Source: Flavonifractor sp. An100 (GTDB lineage: Bacteria; Bacillota; Clostridia; Oscillospirales; Oscillospiraceae). Taken from it: a DNA stretch of 64,000 nucleotides. Under the pieces are notes generated by a model that worked only from the letters and a program-made list of their open reading frames with translations, was not told where the DNA came from and searched no databases. Both the position numbers and the translations under genes were made by a program. Positions within the stretch are counted from its first letter, which is position 1; each line of letters starts with the position of its first letter. The stretch spans positions 1-64,000 of the forward strand of contig NZ_NFMA01000014.1 in NCBI RefSeq assembly GCF_002161175.1. The letters are read 5' to 3'. Below, piece after piece: positions 8,901-16,374 of this stretch.

Positions 8901-9213
8901 CACCTTGGACGGCGGGGAGGAGGGGACAGAACTTCACATCTACCTTTACGACTTCGGCTTTGTGATGGACGATCTGGCCAATGCCCCCTGGGCGGGCGGC
9001 CCGTGGGTGGACGGCCGGCTGCGTTACCACATGTACGGCTACTACAAGCACCTGATCACCCTGGAGCGGGACGGCAGAGTGGAACGCTATGTCACCTATT
9101 CCAATGAGTACCCCCTGGACGAGGAGTCCTATGCCCAGGCCTACGCCGACGGGGTTATGGAATACCCCACCCTGGCGGAATTTGCAGCCAGACTATTGGA
9201 AGAGGAAGGATAA
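5947..9213 (+). CDS. BlaR1-like M56 membrane metalloprotease with giant ectodomain
   Basis: 1088 aa, far longer than BlaR1 or MecR1 (about 585-600 aa). Residues 1-360 carry the M56 part: N-terminal membrane helices, the zinc motif HELTH at 234-238 and the downstream acidic zinc ligand in GELACDEG near 275, then a final membrane helix at about 344-361. Residues 365-1088 should lie outside the cell. This part is acidic and rich in W/Y/G, and I see no penicillin-binding SxxK/SxN/KTG set, so it probably does not sense beta-lactams. It is translationally coupled to the BlaI-like repressor. The expected job is to sense an envelope signal and trigger repressor removal. The ligand and the regulon beyond itself are unknown. 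Confidence 0.85.
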   Translation: MNAIFMPIDALFQWLLPVLPSLQQLGEWAVSGSVLILIVLGLGAFLKGKLSCRVRYALWGVVLVRLLLPFQLPLSLPMSSAQAVPDAPDAWETTYVPVFPGQTQNIDDTHPYYQDLEPGYEGPGPWSQGYVERSEDGETVTTYLDCFTQAEILQLIWGVGVLAALLLILVPNVRFALRLEKMRKTLEIPDCPLPVYETEGLPSPCLFGLFHPAIYLTAEAAELSEGERRHVLAHELTHYHHKDHIWAALRCLCLALHWYNPLVWLAVLCSKRDGELACDEGTVERLGEAERIPYGRTLVGLVARRSLRPGDLVSCSTAMTGGKTTIQQRIALLVKKPETKRTALFLALSLAALAVVFTFAGGRAAEGWATDYNGFKSEIRQAQSIGYAPPLYSSQGYPDPITDEDLLEEARSLLYDKVHDLLTPVEADWGELVIHASTLTLVTQRGEEHQYFLCPWDGDVYVLAPAQWDAEGYTPVVVYPKEYTVTTALETLARQQRERNSSERTSLTQEEIDWFNEEFFNSGEKGTAIQNLFFASLYDQPQDIDLFQLFYLGGLDGESEALTPQERQAVVETGYSGMEPDCPCTKITRAEMDQTLFQYTGLTLDETNQYGLGSFTYLAEYDAYYHYHGDTNFTSVTVTSGTREGDLVYLTYESSYYFPDAQGRQLVATLRQTGEGYHFVANQVGVEISQGFSAEGMIFESDGNFAETAQTFGKALAQAYLALPENDPGAVTDALADSWTFTRTLPGEEDEFCIRLSLIVDPVEPNTIYWMAGAGLDQNEEGEWVLTREYRLERVEGNTWTCTEVGGNVSLSNDAAADYEKVLSAMAGLQTEDILSITPWDMGALPDGWADNLNREELAQFIREAAGQPRESLEGHNDEEWLDHSLWQVEVLISPGWSISLMAGRAEDQVSISEAITLTNCPGLYDLIRQAAGSGQTITVQNESVLACMDQVLAKELEQVRDPAITPDHPEAYLDAELTQLNPLATLDGGEEGTELHIYLYDFGFVMDDLANAPWAGGPWVDGRLRYHMYGYYKHLITLERDGRVERYVTYSNEYPLDEESYAQAYADGVMEYPTLAEFAARLLEEEG

Positions 9214-9227
9214 GGATATTGTTCATT

Positions 9228-9261
9228 AAACGGCCCTGGCGGGGAACCGCCAGGGCCGTTT
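9228..9261 (+). terminator. Terminator after the M56 gene
   Basis: AAACGGCCCTGGCGG (9228-9242) pairs perfectly with CCGCCAGGGCCGTTT (9247-9261) around GGAA. The T-tract is short (TTT then CTGC). Confidence 0.85.
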
Positions 9262-9479
9262 CTGCATTCACTAATTGGTCATATTTAGGGGAAAAATCTG
9301 TTCCATATGGAAAAAATGACGGAAAAACGCCTGTTAAATTCCTGTTTTTCCTCTCCGTGGGTGCGTTAAGAAACCGTTAATTTCGTTGTTTTTCCCGCCT
9401 TGAAACGATATCATAATATAACGAGAACATAAGTGTATCATTGCGCCTATATGTGCCCCGAAGGCAGGAGTTTGTTACC

Positions 9480-12413
9480 ATGAGTTTACGCGTTGGCATT
9501 GATATCGGCTCCACTACCGTTAAGGTGGTGGTGCTAGATGAGAAAAATAAGCTGTTGTTCCGCTCCTATGAGCGCCACTATTCCAAGACCCGGGAACGGG
9601 CCTGCCAGACCCTCCGTTCCGTCAGCGACATGCTCTCTGGACAGAACATAAAGGTCACCATCACCGGTTCCGCTGGCCTGGGGGTGGCCAATGCGGCCGG
9701 GATTGATTTTGTCCAGGAGGTCTATGCCACCGCCGCGGCGGTGAATACATATATTCCCGATACCGACGCCGTCATCGAGTTAGGCGGTGAGGACGCCAAG
9801 ATCATTTTCTTCGGCGGCGCTCTGGAGGAGCGGATGAACGGCTCCTGCGCTGGCGGTACTGGGGCCTTCATTGACCAGATGGCCACCTTGATGAACGTAA
9901 CCGTCAATGAGCTGGACACCCTCTCCCTCAAGCACGAGAAAATTTATCCCATCGCCTCCCGCTGCGGCGTGTTTGCCAAAAGCGACATCCAGCCCATTCT
10001 GAACCAGGGCGGACGGAAGGAGGACGTAGCTGCCTCTATTTTTCAGGCTGTGGTAGATCAGACGGTGGCCGGCTTGACCCAGGGCCGGGAACTGAAGGGC
10101 AAGATCGTCTTTCTGGGCGGACCGCTTCACTTCCTCATGGGGCTGCGGGAGCGGTTTGTGGAGACCCTGAAGCTGGACAGTGATCACGCTATCTTCCCTG
10201 AGGATGGGGACTGCTTTGCCGCCATGGGCGCTGCTCTGTGCGCCACCGATTACCAGCCTGCCCCCTTTGAGGAGGTTTTGAAGAAGCTGGAGGAGAGTGT
10301 GGACACCACCACTCTGGTGGACACCATGCCCCCCCTCTTTAACAGCCAGGAGGAGTACGACGCCTTCTGTGCCCGGCACAATTCCAAGAAGCCCCCTGAG
10401 GTGGATATCCACACCTATTCCGGTCCCGCCTGGCTGGGTATTGATGCCGGCTCCACCACCACCAAGCTGGCCCTCATTACGGCTGACGGAGGCCTGCTGT
10501 ACACCCACTACCAGTCCAACCAGGGCAATCCCGTCTCCGTAGTGCTTCCTCAGTTGAAAACCATCTACGGACTGTGCGGGGACCGAATTGAAATCAAGGG
10601 TGCGGCGGTCACTGGCTATGGGGAAGACCTCATTAAAAACGCCTTCTCCTGCGATCTGGGTCTGGTGGAGACCATGGCCCACTACAAGGCTGCCGCCCAC
10701 TTTGAGCCCGATGTGGACTTCATCATCGACATCGGCGGCCAGGACATGAAGTGCTTTAAAATCCGCAATGGTGCGGTAGACTCTATCATGCTCAACGAGG
10801 CCTGCTCCTCGGGCTGTGGTTCTTTTATTGAGACCTTTGCCAAGGCCCTGGGCTACAACATTGCCGACTTTGCTAAGCTGGGGTTGTTCACCAAGAAGCC
10901 AGTGAATCTAGGTTCCCGGTGTACGGTGTTCATGAACTCCTCGGTGAAACAGGCACAGAAGGACGGGGCCAGCGTGGAGGATATCTCCGCGGGCCTGTCC
11001 ACCTCCATCGTGAAGAATGCAATCTATAAGGTTATCCGCGCCGCTTCTCCTGATGATCTGGGCCAGCACATCGTGGTCCAGGGCGGGACCTTCCACAATG
11101 ACGCGGTCCTCCGGGCCTTTGAGCAGGAGCTGGGCCGGAACGTGACCCGGCCCACCATCGCGGGCATCATGGGGGCCTTCGGAGCCGCTCTGGCCGCCCG
11201 GGACCTCCATCTGGACCACAGCAGCCTGCTGTCCGCCCAGGCGCTGGAGAAGTTTACCCACACCGCCAAGCCCGCCACCTGCGGCCTGTGTACCAACCAC
11301 TGCTCCCTCACCGTCAACTCCTTTGACGGCGGCCGCCGCTTCATCTCCGGCAACCGCTGCTCCCGCCCCCTGGGGGAGGAGCCCAGCCGTCAGCCCGACC
11401 TGATGCGGTATAAATACAACAAGCTCCGTGCCCTCCACGGCAAGGGCCAGGGGGACGGCTCCCGGGGACGGATCGGCATCCCCTTCGGCCTGAATATGTA
11501 CGAGAACCTGCCCTTCTGGTTCGAGCTGTTCACCCGCCTGAACTTTGAGGTGGTGCTCTCTCCCGAGTCCAGCCGGAAGCTGTATTTGAAGGGACAGCGC
11601 ACCATCCCCTCCGACACGGTGTGCTACCCCGCCAAGCTCCTCCACGGCCATGTGGAGGCCCTGGTGGAGGCGAGGGTGGACGCCATTTTCTACCCCTGCA
11701 TGCCCTACAACTTCAACGAGGGCGTCAGCGACAACAACTACAACTGCCCCGTGGTGGCCTACTACCCCGAGCTGCTGGCCGCCAACGTCCCCGAGCTCAA
11801 GCAGACCCGTTATCTCAATCCCTACTTCGGCCTGCACCGCCCCAAGGACTTTGAGCGCAAGGCGGGGGAGTGGTTTTTCAACGAGTTCCAGGTGCCCAAG
11901 CGGGAGACCGTTGCGGCGGTAAAGGCGGCCTACGCCGCCTACGACGCCTACAAGGAGGACATCCACACCACCGGCCGGGCCTACATCGACCAGGCCCGGA
12001 AGGAGGGCAAGCCCATCCTGGTGGTCTGCGGCCGTCCCTACCACATGGACCCGGAGATCAACCACGGCATCAACGACCTGATCACCTCCTACGGCTTTAT
12101 CCTGGTCACTGAGGACGCGGTGGCCTACCTGGAGGGTAAGGCACCCCGCCACGTTCTCAACCAGTGGACCTACCACGCCCGCATGTACAACGCCGCTCGG
12201 TATGTGTGCACCCAGAAGGACATGGAGGTCATCCAGCTGGTGTCCTTCGGCTGCGGCATCGACGCCATCACCGGCGACGAGATGCGCTCTATCCTGGAGG
12301 AGGGCGGCAAGCTCTATACCCAGTTGAAAATTGACGATATCAGTAACCTGGGGGCCGTCCGGATCCGAATCCGGAGCCTGATGGCCGCCATTGAAGCGAG
12401 AAACAAACAGTGA
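9480..12413 (+). CDS. 2-hydroxyacyl-CoA dehydratase activase-like ATPase, tandem BadF domains plus DUF2229
   Basis: 977 aa from the ATG at 9480, preferred over a TTG at 9441 because AGGAG lies nine bases upstream. It has two acetate-kinase-fold ATPase domains: the first starts GIDIGSTTVK with cluster cysteines in NGSCAGGTGAF and SRCGVFAKSD; the second starts near residue 318 (GIDAGSTTTK) with NEACSSGCGSF and SRCTVFMNSS. A DUF2229 region follows, with CGLCTNHC near residue 600, SDTVCYPAK, YPCMPYN and SFGCGID. Family members use ATP to push electrons to very low potential through iron-sulfur clusters. The next gene is its partner. No dedicated hydroxyacyl-CoA pathway genes are present, so the substrate is unknown. 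Confidence 0.88.
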   Translation: MSLRVGIDIGSTTVKVVVLDEKNKLLFRSYERHYSKTRERACQTLRSVSDMLSGQNIKVTITGSAGLGVANAAGIDFVQEVYATAAAVNTYIPDTDAVIELGGEDAKIIFFGGALEERMNGSCAGGTGAFIDQMATLMNVTVNELDTLSLKHEKIYPIASRCGVFAKSDIQPILNQGGRKEDVAASIFQAVVDQTVAGLTQGRELKGKIVFLGGPLHFLMGLRERFVETLKLDSDHAIFPEDGDCFAAMGAALCATDYQPAPFEEVLKKLEESVDTTTLVDTMPPLFNSQEEYDAFCARHNSKKPPEVDIHTYSGPAWLGIDAGSTTTKLALITADGGLLYTHYQSNQGNPVSVVLPQLKTIYGLCGDRIEIKGAAVTGYGEDLIKNAFSCDLGLVETMAHYKAAAHFEPDVDFIIDIGGQDMKCFKIRNGAVDSIMLNEACSSGCGSFIETFAKALGYNIADFAKLGLFTKKPVNLGSRCTVFMNSSVKQAQKDGASVEDISAGLSTSIVKNAIYKVIRAASPDDLGQHIVVQGGTFHNDAVLRAFEQELGRNVTRPTIAGIMGAFGAALAARDLHLDHSSLLSAQALEKFTHTAKPATCGLCTNHCSLTVNSFDGGRRFISGNRCSRPLGEEPSRQPDLMRYKYNKLRALHGKGQGDGSRGRIGIPFGLNMYENLPFWFELFTRLNFEVVLSPESSRKLYLKGQRTIPSDTVCYPAKLLHGHVEALVEARVDAIFYPCMPYNFNEGVSDNNYNCPVVAYYPELLAANVPELKQTRYLNPYFGLHRPKDFERKAGEWFFNEFQVPKRETVAAVKAAYAAYDAYKEDIHTTGRAYIDQARKEGKPILVVCGRPYHMDPEINHGINDLITSYGFILVTEDAVAYLEGKAPRHVLNQWTYHARMYNAARYVCTQKDMEVIQLVSFGCGIDAITGDEMRSILEEGGKLYTQLKIDDISNLGAVRIRIRSLMAAIEARNKQ

Positions 12414-12445
12414 TCCACCAAGGGTCATGTGGAAAGGAGATCCCT

Positions 12446-13774
12446 ATGGCGAAACTTGTGTATGATGAGACCGGACGTCTGCTGTTTACCAAGGAGATGA
12501 AGGAGGAGTACACCCTTCTCATGCCCCAGATGCTGCCCGTCCACTTCGGTATGATGCAGAAGCTGCTGGAGTGCGAGGGCTATAAGGTGGATATGCTCAC
12601 CACCAATCACCGGGGGATCGTGGACGAGGGCCTGAAGTACGTCCACAACGATACCTGCTATCCCGCCCTGCTGGTCATTGGCCAGCTCATCGACGCGGTG
12701 AAGCACGGGGGCTACGACCCCCACAAGGTGGGCCTGCTCATCACCCAGACTGGCGGCGGCTGCCGGGCCAGCAACTACATCCACCTGCTCCGGAAGGCTC
12801 TGGAGAAGGCGGACATGGCCTACATCCCCGTGGTGTCGGTGAACCTGTCCGGCCTGGAGAAGAACCCGGGCTTCCAGCTCACCCTCCCCTTTATCCGCAA
12901 AGCGGTGTTTGCCATGATGTATGGCGATATCATCGTCAACGTGGCCAACCAGGTCCGCCCCTATGAGGTGGAGAAGGGAGCCACCGACCAGATGATTGCC
13001 CACTGGTCCCAGAAGCTGGTGGACGGCTTCCAGGCAGGCAAGGGCATGAGCCGCAAGCAAATGCGGGACATTTTTGACGCTATCTGCGCCGACTTCGCCG
13101 CCATTCCCGTGGCGGGAGAGCCCAAGATCCGGGTGGGCGTGGTAGGCGAGATCTACGTAAAATTCGCTCCTCTGGGCAATAACAATCTGGAGCAGTTCCT
13201 CCTCTCCGAGGGGGTGGAGCCGGTGGTGCCCGGACTGACCGACTTTATCATCTTTAAAATCTTCAACCGGGTGTCCGATGTGGAGCTCTACGGCGGCAAG
13301 TGGATCAAGAAGGCTGCCTGCCGGGCCTTCATGTCCTACATCGAGGGCTGCCAGAAGGATATGATCGAGGCTCTGGAGAAATCCGGCCGCTTCCGTGCCC
13401 CCGGCACCTTCCGTCAGCTCCATGAGCTGGTGAAGGGCTACCTGGGCGATGGCAACAAGATGGGGGAGGGCTGGCTGCTCACCGCCGAGATGCTGGAGCT
13501 CATTCACTCCGGCACCCCCAACATCGTCTGCACCCAGCCTTTCGGCTGCCTGCCCAACCACATCGTGGGCAAGGGTATGATCCGCAAGCTGAAGGACGAC
13601 TATCCCTACAGCAACGTGGTGGCCATCGACTACGACCCCGGTGCCACCAAGATCAACCAGGAGAACCGCATCAAGCTCATGCTGGCCAACGCCAAGGGCC
13701 TGACCCAGCAGGAGGGAGCCCAGCGCTCTCCCCAGCCCGACGTGGTGCCCAAGCTGGTCCACGCCCACTCCTGA
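12446..13774 (+). CDS. 2-hydroxyacyl-CoA dehydratase-like (HgdB-related) iron-sulfur protein
   Basis: 442 aa from the ATG at 12446 behind AAAGGAG. It is related to the dehydratase component/DUF2229-linked C-terminal part of large activase proteins, with conserved cysteines in NDTCYPA, TGGGCRASNY and QPFGCLPNH. These probably carry a [4Fe-4S] or double-cubane cluster fed by the upstream ATPase. Many Clostridia encode both parts as one polypeptide of roughly 1400 aa. Here they are two genes separated by 32 bases with a proper ribosome binding site, so this is a true split and not a frameshift. The final enzyme reaction cannot be told from sequence. Confidence 0.82.
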   Translation: MAKLVYDETGRLLFTKEMKEEYTLLMPQMLPVHFGMMQKLLECEGYKVDMLTTNHRGIVDEGLKYVHNDTCYPALLVIGQLIDAVKHGGYDPHKVGLLITQTGGGCRASNYIHLLRKALEKADMAYIPVVSVNLSGLEKNPGFQLTLPFIRKAVFAMMYGDIIVNVANQVRPYEVEKGATDQMIAHWSQKLVDGFQAGKGMSRKQMRDIFDAICADFAAIPVAGEPKIRVGVVGEIYVKFAPLGNNNLEQFLLSEGVEPVVPGLTDFIIFKIFNRVSDVELYGGKWIKKAACRAFMSYIEGCQKDMIEALEKSGRFRAPGTFRQLHELVKGYLGDGNKMGEGWLLTAEMLELIHSGTPNIVCTQPFGCLPNHIVGKGMIRKLKDDYPYSNVVAIDYDPGATKINQENRIKLMLANAKGLTQQEGAQRSPQPDVVPKLVHAHS

Positions 13775-13785
13775 TCAGAACAAAC

Positions 13786-13819
13786 ACGCGCGGTATGGAG
13801 AAGCCTCCATACCGCGCGT
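13786..13819 (+). terminator. Terminator after the activase operon
   Basis: ACGCGCGGTATGGAG (13786-13800) pairs exactly with CTCCATACCGCGCGT (13805-13819), followed by TTGTAT. Confidence 0.85.
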
Positions 13820-13830
13820 TTGTATAAAGA

Positions 13831-13857
13831 GGGCCCCGCAGCATCGCTGCGGGGCCC
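13831..13857. terminator. Second hairpin, probable glnS terminator
   Basis: GGGCCCCGCAGC (13831-13842) pairs with GCTGCGGGGCCC (13846-13857). On the minus strand it is followed by TCTTTATAC, a weak U-tract, 20 bases past the glnS stop. It also backs up the plus-strand terminator. Confidence 0.7.
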
Positions 13858-13876
13858 TTGTTGTATCCGGATGAAA

Positions 13877-15589
13877 TCAGGTGCCGGGCTTAAAGCTGTC
13901 CTTCAGGGAGACAGCCCGGTTAAAGACCAGGGCGCCTGGCTTGGAGTCCTTGGAGTCGGCGCAGAAGTAGCCCAGGCGGAGGAACTGGAAGCGGTCGCTG
14001 GGCTGGGCGTCGGCCAGGGAGGCCTCCAGCTTGCAGCCGGTGAGCACCTCCAGAGAGCTCGGATTCAGGCAGTCCAGGAAGTCCTTGTCCCCGGCGTCGG
14101 GCGCCTCGTCGGCAAAGAGGTTGTCATACAGCCGCACCTCGGCGTCCACGGCAGTGGCGGCGTCCACCCAGTGGATGGTGGCGCCCTTCACCTTCCGGCC
14201 GTCGGCGGGGTTGCCGCCGCTGCTCTGGGGATCATAGGTGGCCAGAATCTCCACCACGTTGCCCGCCTCGTCCTTGACGCATCCGGTGCAGGTGATGAGG
14301 TAGGCACCCTTCAGGCGGCACTCAGGGCCGTTGGGGTACAGGCGCTTATACTTGGGGATGGGGGTCTCCAGGAAGTCGTCGGCCTCCACATACAGGTGCT
14401 TGGAGAAGGTGACCGGACGGGTGCCGGCCTCCGGGTCGTTGGGGTTATTTTCCACCTGGAAGGTCTCGCTTTGTCCCTCGGGGTAATTGGTGATGGTCAG
14501 TTTCACGGGACGTAGAACTGCCATAGCCCGCTGGGCGTGGTCATTCAGATCCTCCCGCAGGCAGTGCTCCAGGAAGCTGTACTCCACGGTGGAGGTGTTC
14601 TTGGCCACGCCGATGCGGTCACAGAAGTTGCGGATGGAGGCGGGGGTGTAGCCACGGCGGCGCAGGCCGCACAGGGTGGGCATCCGGGGGTCGTCCCAGC
14701 CGGAGACATAGTGCTCCTCCACCAGCTTGCGCAGCTTCCGCTTGGACATGACGGTGTAGTTGATGCCCAGACGGGCAAATTCGATCTGCCGGGGCTTGCT
14801 GGGCACGTCCGTGTTGTTGATGACCCAGTCGTACAGGGGCCGGTGGTCCTCATACTCCAGGGAGCACAGGGAGTGGGTGATGCCCTCCAGGGCGTCCTGG
14901 ATGGGGTGGGCAAAGTCGTACATGGGGAAGATGCACCACTTGGTGCCCTGGCGGTGGTGCTCAATGTAGCGGATGCGGTAGAGCACCGGGTCCCGCATGT
15001 TGAAGTTGCCGCTGGCCAGGTCGATCTTGGCCCGCAGGGTGTACTTGCCCTCGGGGAACTCCCCGTTTTTCATCCGCTCAAACAGGTCCAGGCTCTCCTC
15101 GATGGGGCGGTCCCGCCAGGGGGAGCGGGCGGGAGTGCCCACGTCGCCCCGGTATTCCCGGAACTGTTCGGGGGTGAGCTCACAGACATAGGCCAGGCCC
15201 TTTTTGATCAGGCCCACGGCCAGCTCATAGGTTTTTTCAAAGTAGTCGCTGCCGTAGAAGAAGCGGTCGCCCCAGTCAAAGCCCAGCCAGTGGATGTCCT
15301 CCTGGATGGCGTCCACAAACTCGGTGTCCTCCTTGGCGGGATTGGTGTCATCCATACGGAGATTGCAGATGCCGCCGAACTTTTCCGCCGAACCGAAGTC
15401 GATGATTAGGGCCTTGCAGTGGCCGATGTGGAGATAGCCGTTGGGCTCGGGTGGGAAACGGGTATGGACCTGCATACCGGCAAAGCGTCCGCCGGGGGCA
15501 ATGTCCTCCGAGATAAATTCATGAATAAAGTTTTGGCTGGGGGCCGGCCCCTCAGAGGCGGGGCTGGCGCTTATTTTTTCTTCAGCCAT
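13877..15589 (-). CDS. glnS: Glutaminyl-tRNA synthetase
   Basis: 570 aa class I synthetase that charges tRNA-Gln directly. Motifs seen are HIGH at residues 54-57 (PPEPNGYLHIGH), DDTNP near 80 and the KMSKS-like VMSKRK near residue 280; the C-terminal beta-barrel anticodon-binding region is complete. The length is close to E. coli GlnRS (554 aa). The sequence distinguishes it from GluRS by the GlnRS-type PNGYLHIGH and DWG context. Most Firmicutes lack GlnRS and use GatCAB, so the gene may have been gained by transfer in an ancestor. It is a single-gene unit with its own promoter. Confidence 0.96.
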   Translation of the reverse strand: MAEEKISASPASEGPAPSQNFIHEFISEDIAPGGRFAGMQVHTRFPPEPNGYLHIGHCKALIIDFGSAEKFGGICNLRMDDTNPAKEDTEFVDAIQEDIHWLGFDWGDRFFYGSDYFEKTYELAVGLIKKGLAYVCELTPEQFREYRGDVGTPARSPWRDRPIEESLDLFERMKNGEFPEGKYTLRAKIDLASGNFNMRDPVLYRIRYIEHHRQGTKWCIFPMYDFAHPIQDALEGITHSLCSLEYEDHRPLYDWVINNTDVPSKPRQIEFARLGINYTVMSKRKLRKLVEEHYVSGWDDPRMPTLCGLRRRGYTPASIRNFCDRIGVAKNTSTVEYSFLEHCLREDLNDHAQRAMAVLRPVKLTITNYPEGQSETFQVENNPNDPEAGTRPVTFSKHLYVEADDFLETPIPKYKRLYPNGPECRLKGAYLITCTGCVKDEAGNVVEILATYDPQSSGGNPADGRKVKGATIHWVDAATAVDAEVRLYDNLFADEAPDAGDKDFLDCLNPSSLEVLTGCKLEASLADAQPSDRFQFLRLGYFCADSKDSKPGALVFNRAVSLKDSFKPGT

Positions 15590-15653
15590 GGATTGACCCT
15601 CCTGTCTCTCTTGTGGGCATATATCCAGCCCATGCGGGAATCTTAACTCCCCT

Positions 15654-15683
15654 ATTTTACACCAGGAGATGGGCGCCTGGCAA
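15654..15683 (-). promoter_or_regulatory. glnS promoter
   Basis: On the minus strand TTGCCA (15683-15678), 18 bases and TAAAAT (15659-15654). The leader before glnS is only about 60 bases, too short for a T-box. Confidence 0.6.
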
Positions 15684-15715
15684 GGTCTTTTCTGCTTTTT
15701 GAAGTGGTGCCCTTA

Positions 15716-15744
15716 TTGCGGGAACTACTCTGGTGTGTTATACT
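15716..15744 (+). promoter_or_regulatory. Promoter of the PPOX-family gene
   Basis: TTGCGG (15716-15721), 17 bases and TATACT (15739-15744), about 47 bases before the start codon. Confidence 0.65.
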
Positions 15745-15797
15745 GAAAAATAAACAAAAGAAGGTTGGAACAGCCCCATCCGGAAGGGAGACATATC

Positions 15798-16295
15798 ATG
15801 CGGCAAATGCGTCGTTCCCGCCAGGAGCTTACGTCTAAAGAGTGTGATCAAGTGCTGGAACGTCAGACCAGCGGGGTGCTGGCGGTGCTGGGGGATGAGG
15901 GATACCCCTATGCGGTTCCCTTGAGCTATGTGTATGAGAATGGAAAGCTCTATTTCCACTGTGCCAAGGAAGGGCATAAATTGGACGCGATTCGGAAGGA
16001 TAATAAGGTGTCCTTTTGTGTGGTGGACCAGGATCAGGTGGTCCCGGAGGAGTATACGACCTATTTTCGCAGTGTGATCGTCTTTGGAACAGCCAGACAG
16101 CTGGAGGACGAGAAGGAGAAGCGGCAGGCTCTGGCAGCTTTGGCGGCCAAATACTCTCCCCACGAGGTGGAGGGTCGGGAAAAGGAGATCCAATCCCAGT
16201 TTTCCCGAGTAGCCCTGGTGGAAATCACACCGAACTGTATAACAGGCAAAGAAGCCATTGAGCTGACGCGGAAAAAACATCCATCCCTTTTGTGA
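15798..16295 (+). CDS. Pyridoxamine 5'-phosphate oxidase family flavoprotein (NimA-like)
   Basis: 165 aa from the ATG at 15798, which follows GGGAG; a TTG 33 bases upstream has no good site. It shows the split beta-barrel flavin-binding fold: an N-terminal RRSRQELT helix, LAVLGDEGYPYAVPLSYVY, LYFHCAKEGHKLDAI and a C-terminal VALVEI strand. This subgroup, which includes the nitroimidazole reductases (NimA), binds FMN or related cofactors and reduces small molecules. The true substrate is unknown. Its stop codon lies inside a palindrome that begins the next promoter region, and the neighbours are thioredoxin genes, so a redox role is plausible. Confidence 0.83.
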   Translation: MRQMRRSRQELTSKECDQVLERQTSGVLAVLGDEGYPYAVPLSYVYENGKLYFHCAKEGHKLDAIRKDNKVSFCVVDQDQVVPEEYTTYFRSVIVFGTARQLEDEKEKRQALAALAAKYSPHEVEGREKEIQSQFSRVALVEITPNCITGKEAIELTRKKHPSLL

Positions 16296-16305
16296 CCTGG
16301 TCACA
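16291..16305 (+). promoter_or_regulatory. Palindrome TGTGACC-T-GGTCACA, possible CRP/FNR-type site
   Basis: A perfect 15-bp inverted repeat overlaps the stop codon of the upstream gene. Downstream, TATTATACAT (16327-16336) offers a -10 with no recognisable -35, and the palindrome centre falls about 41-44 bases before the expected start point, the usual spot for a class II activator. A CRP/FNR-family regulator is my inference. The half-site spacing is one base shorter than classic CRP sites. Confidence 0.45.
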
Positions 16306-16374
16306 GTATAGCCCGGTAAAAAGAGGTATTATACATTCGAAAGACGGGAACAACAGCCGAAGGAGGCCAAACCA

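Noticed and set aside
5947-9213. Beta-lactam sensor function for the M56 protein
   Set aside because: No SxxK, SxN or KTG motif set seen in the ectodomain and no beta-lactamase nearby.
12414-12445. Possible frameshift splitting one activase-dehydratase gene
   Set aside because: The gap contains a normal stop, a good ribosome site and a clean new ATG, so two genes are more likely than a sequencing error.
10908-13768. Long minus-strand frames antisense to the activase genes
   Set aside because: Same shadow pattern; the plus-strand proteins have conserved motifs throughout.
15590-15660. T-box leader before glnS
   Set aside because: The promoter leaves only about 60 bases of leader, with no room for specifier and antiterminator stems.
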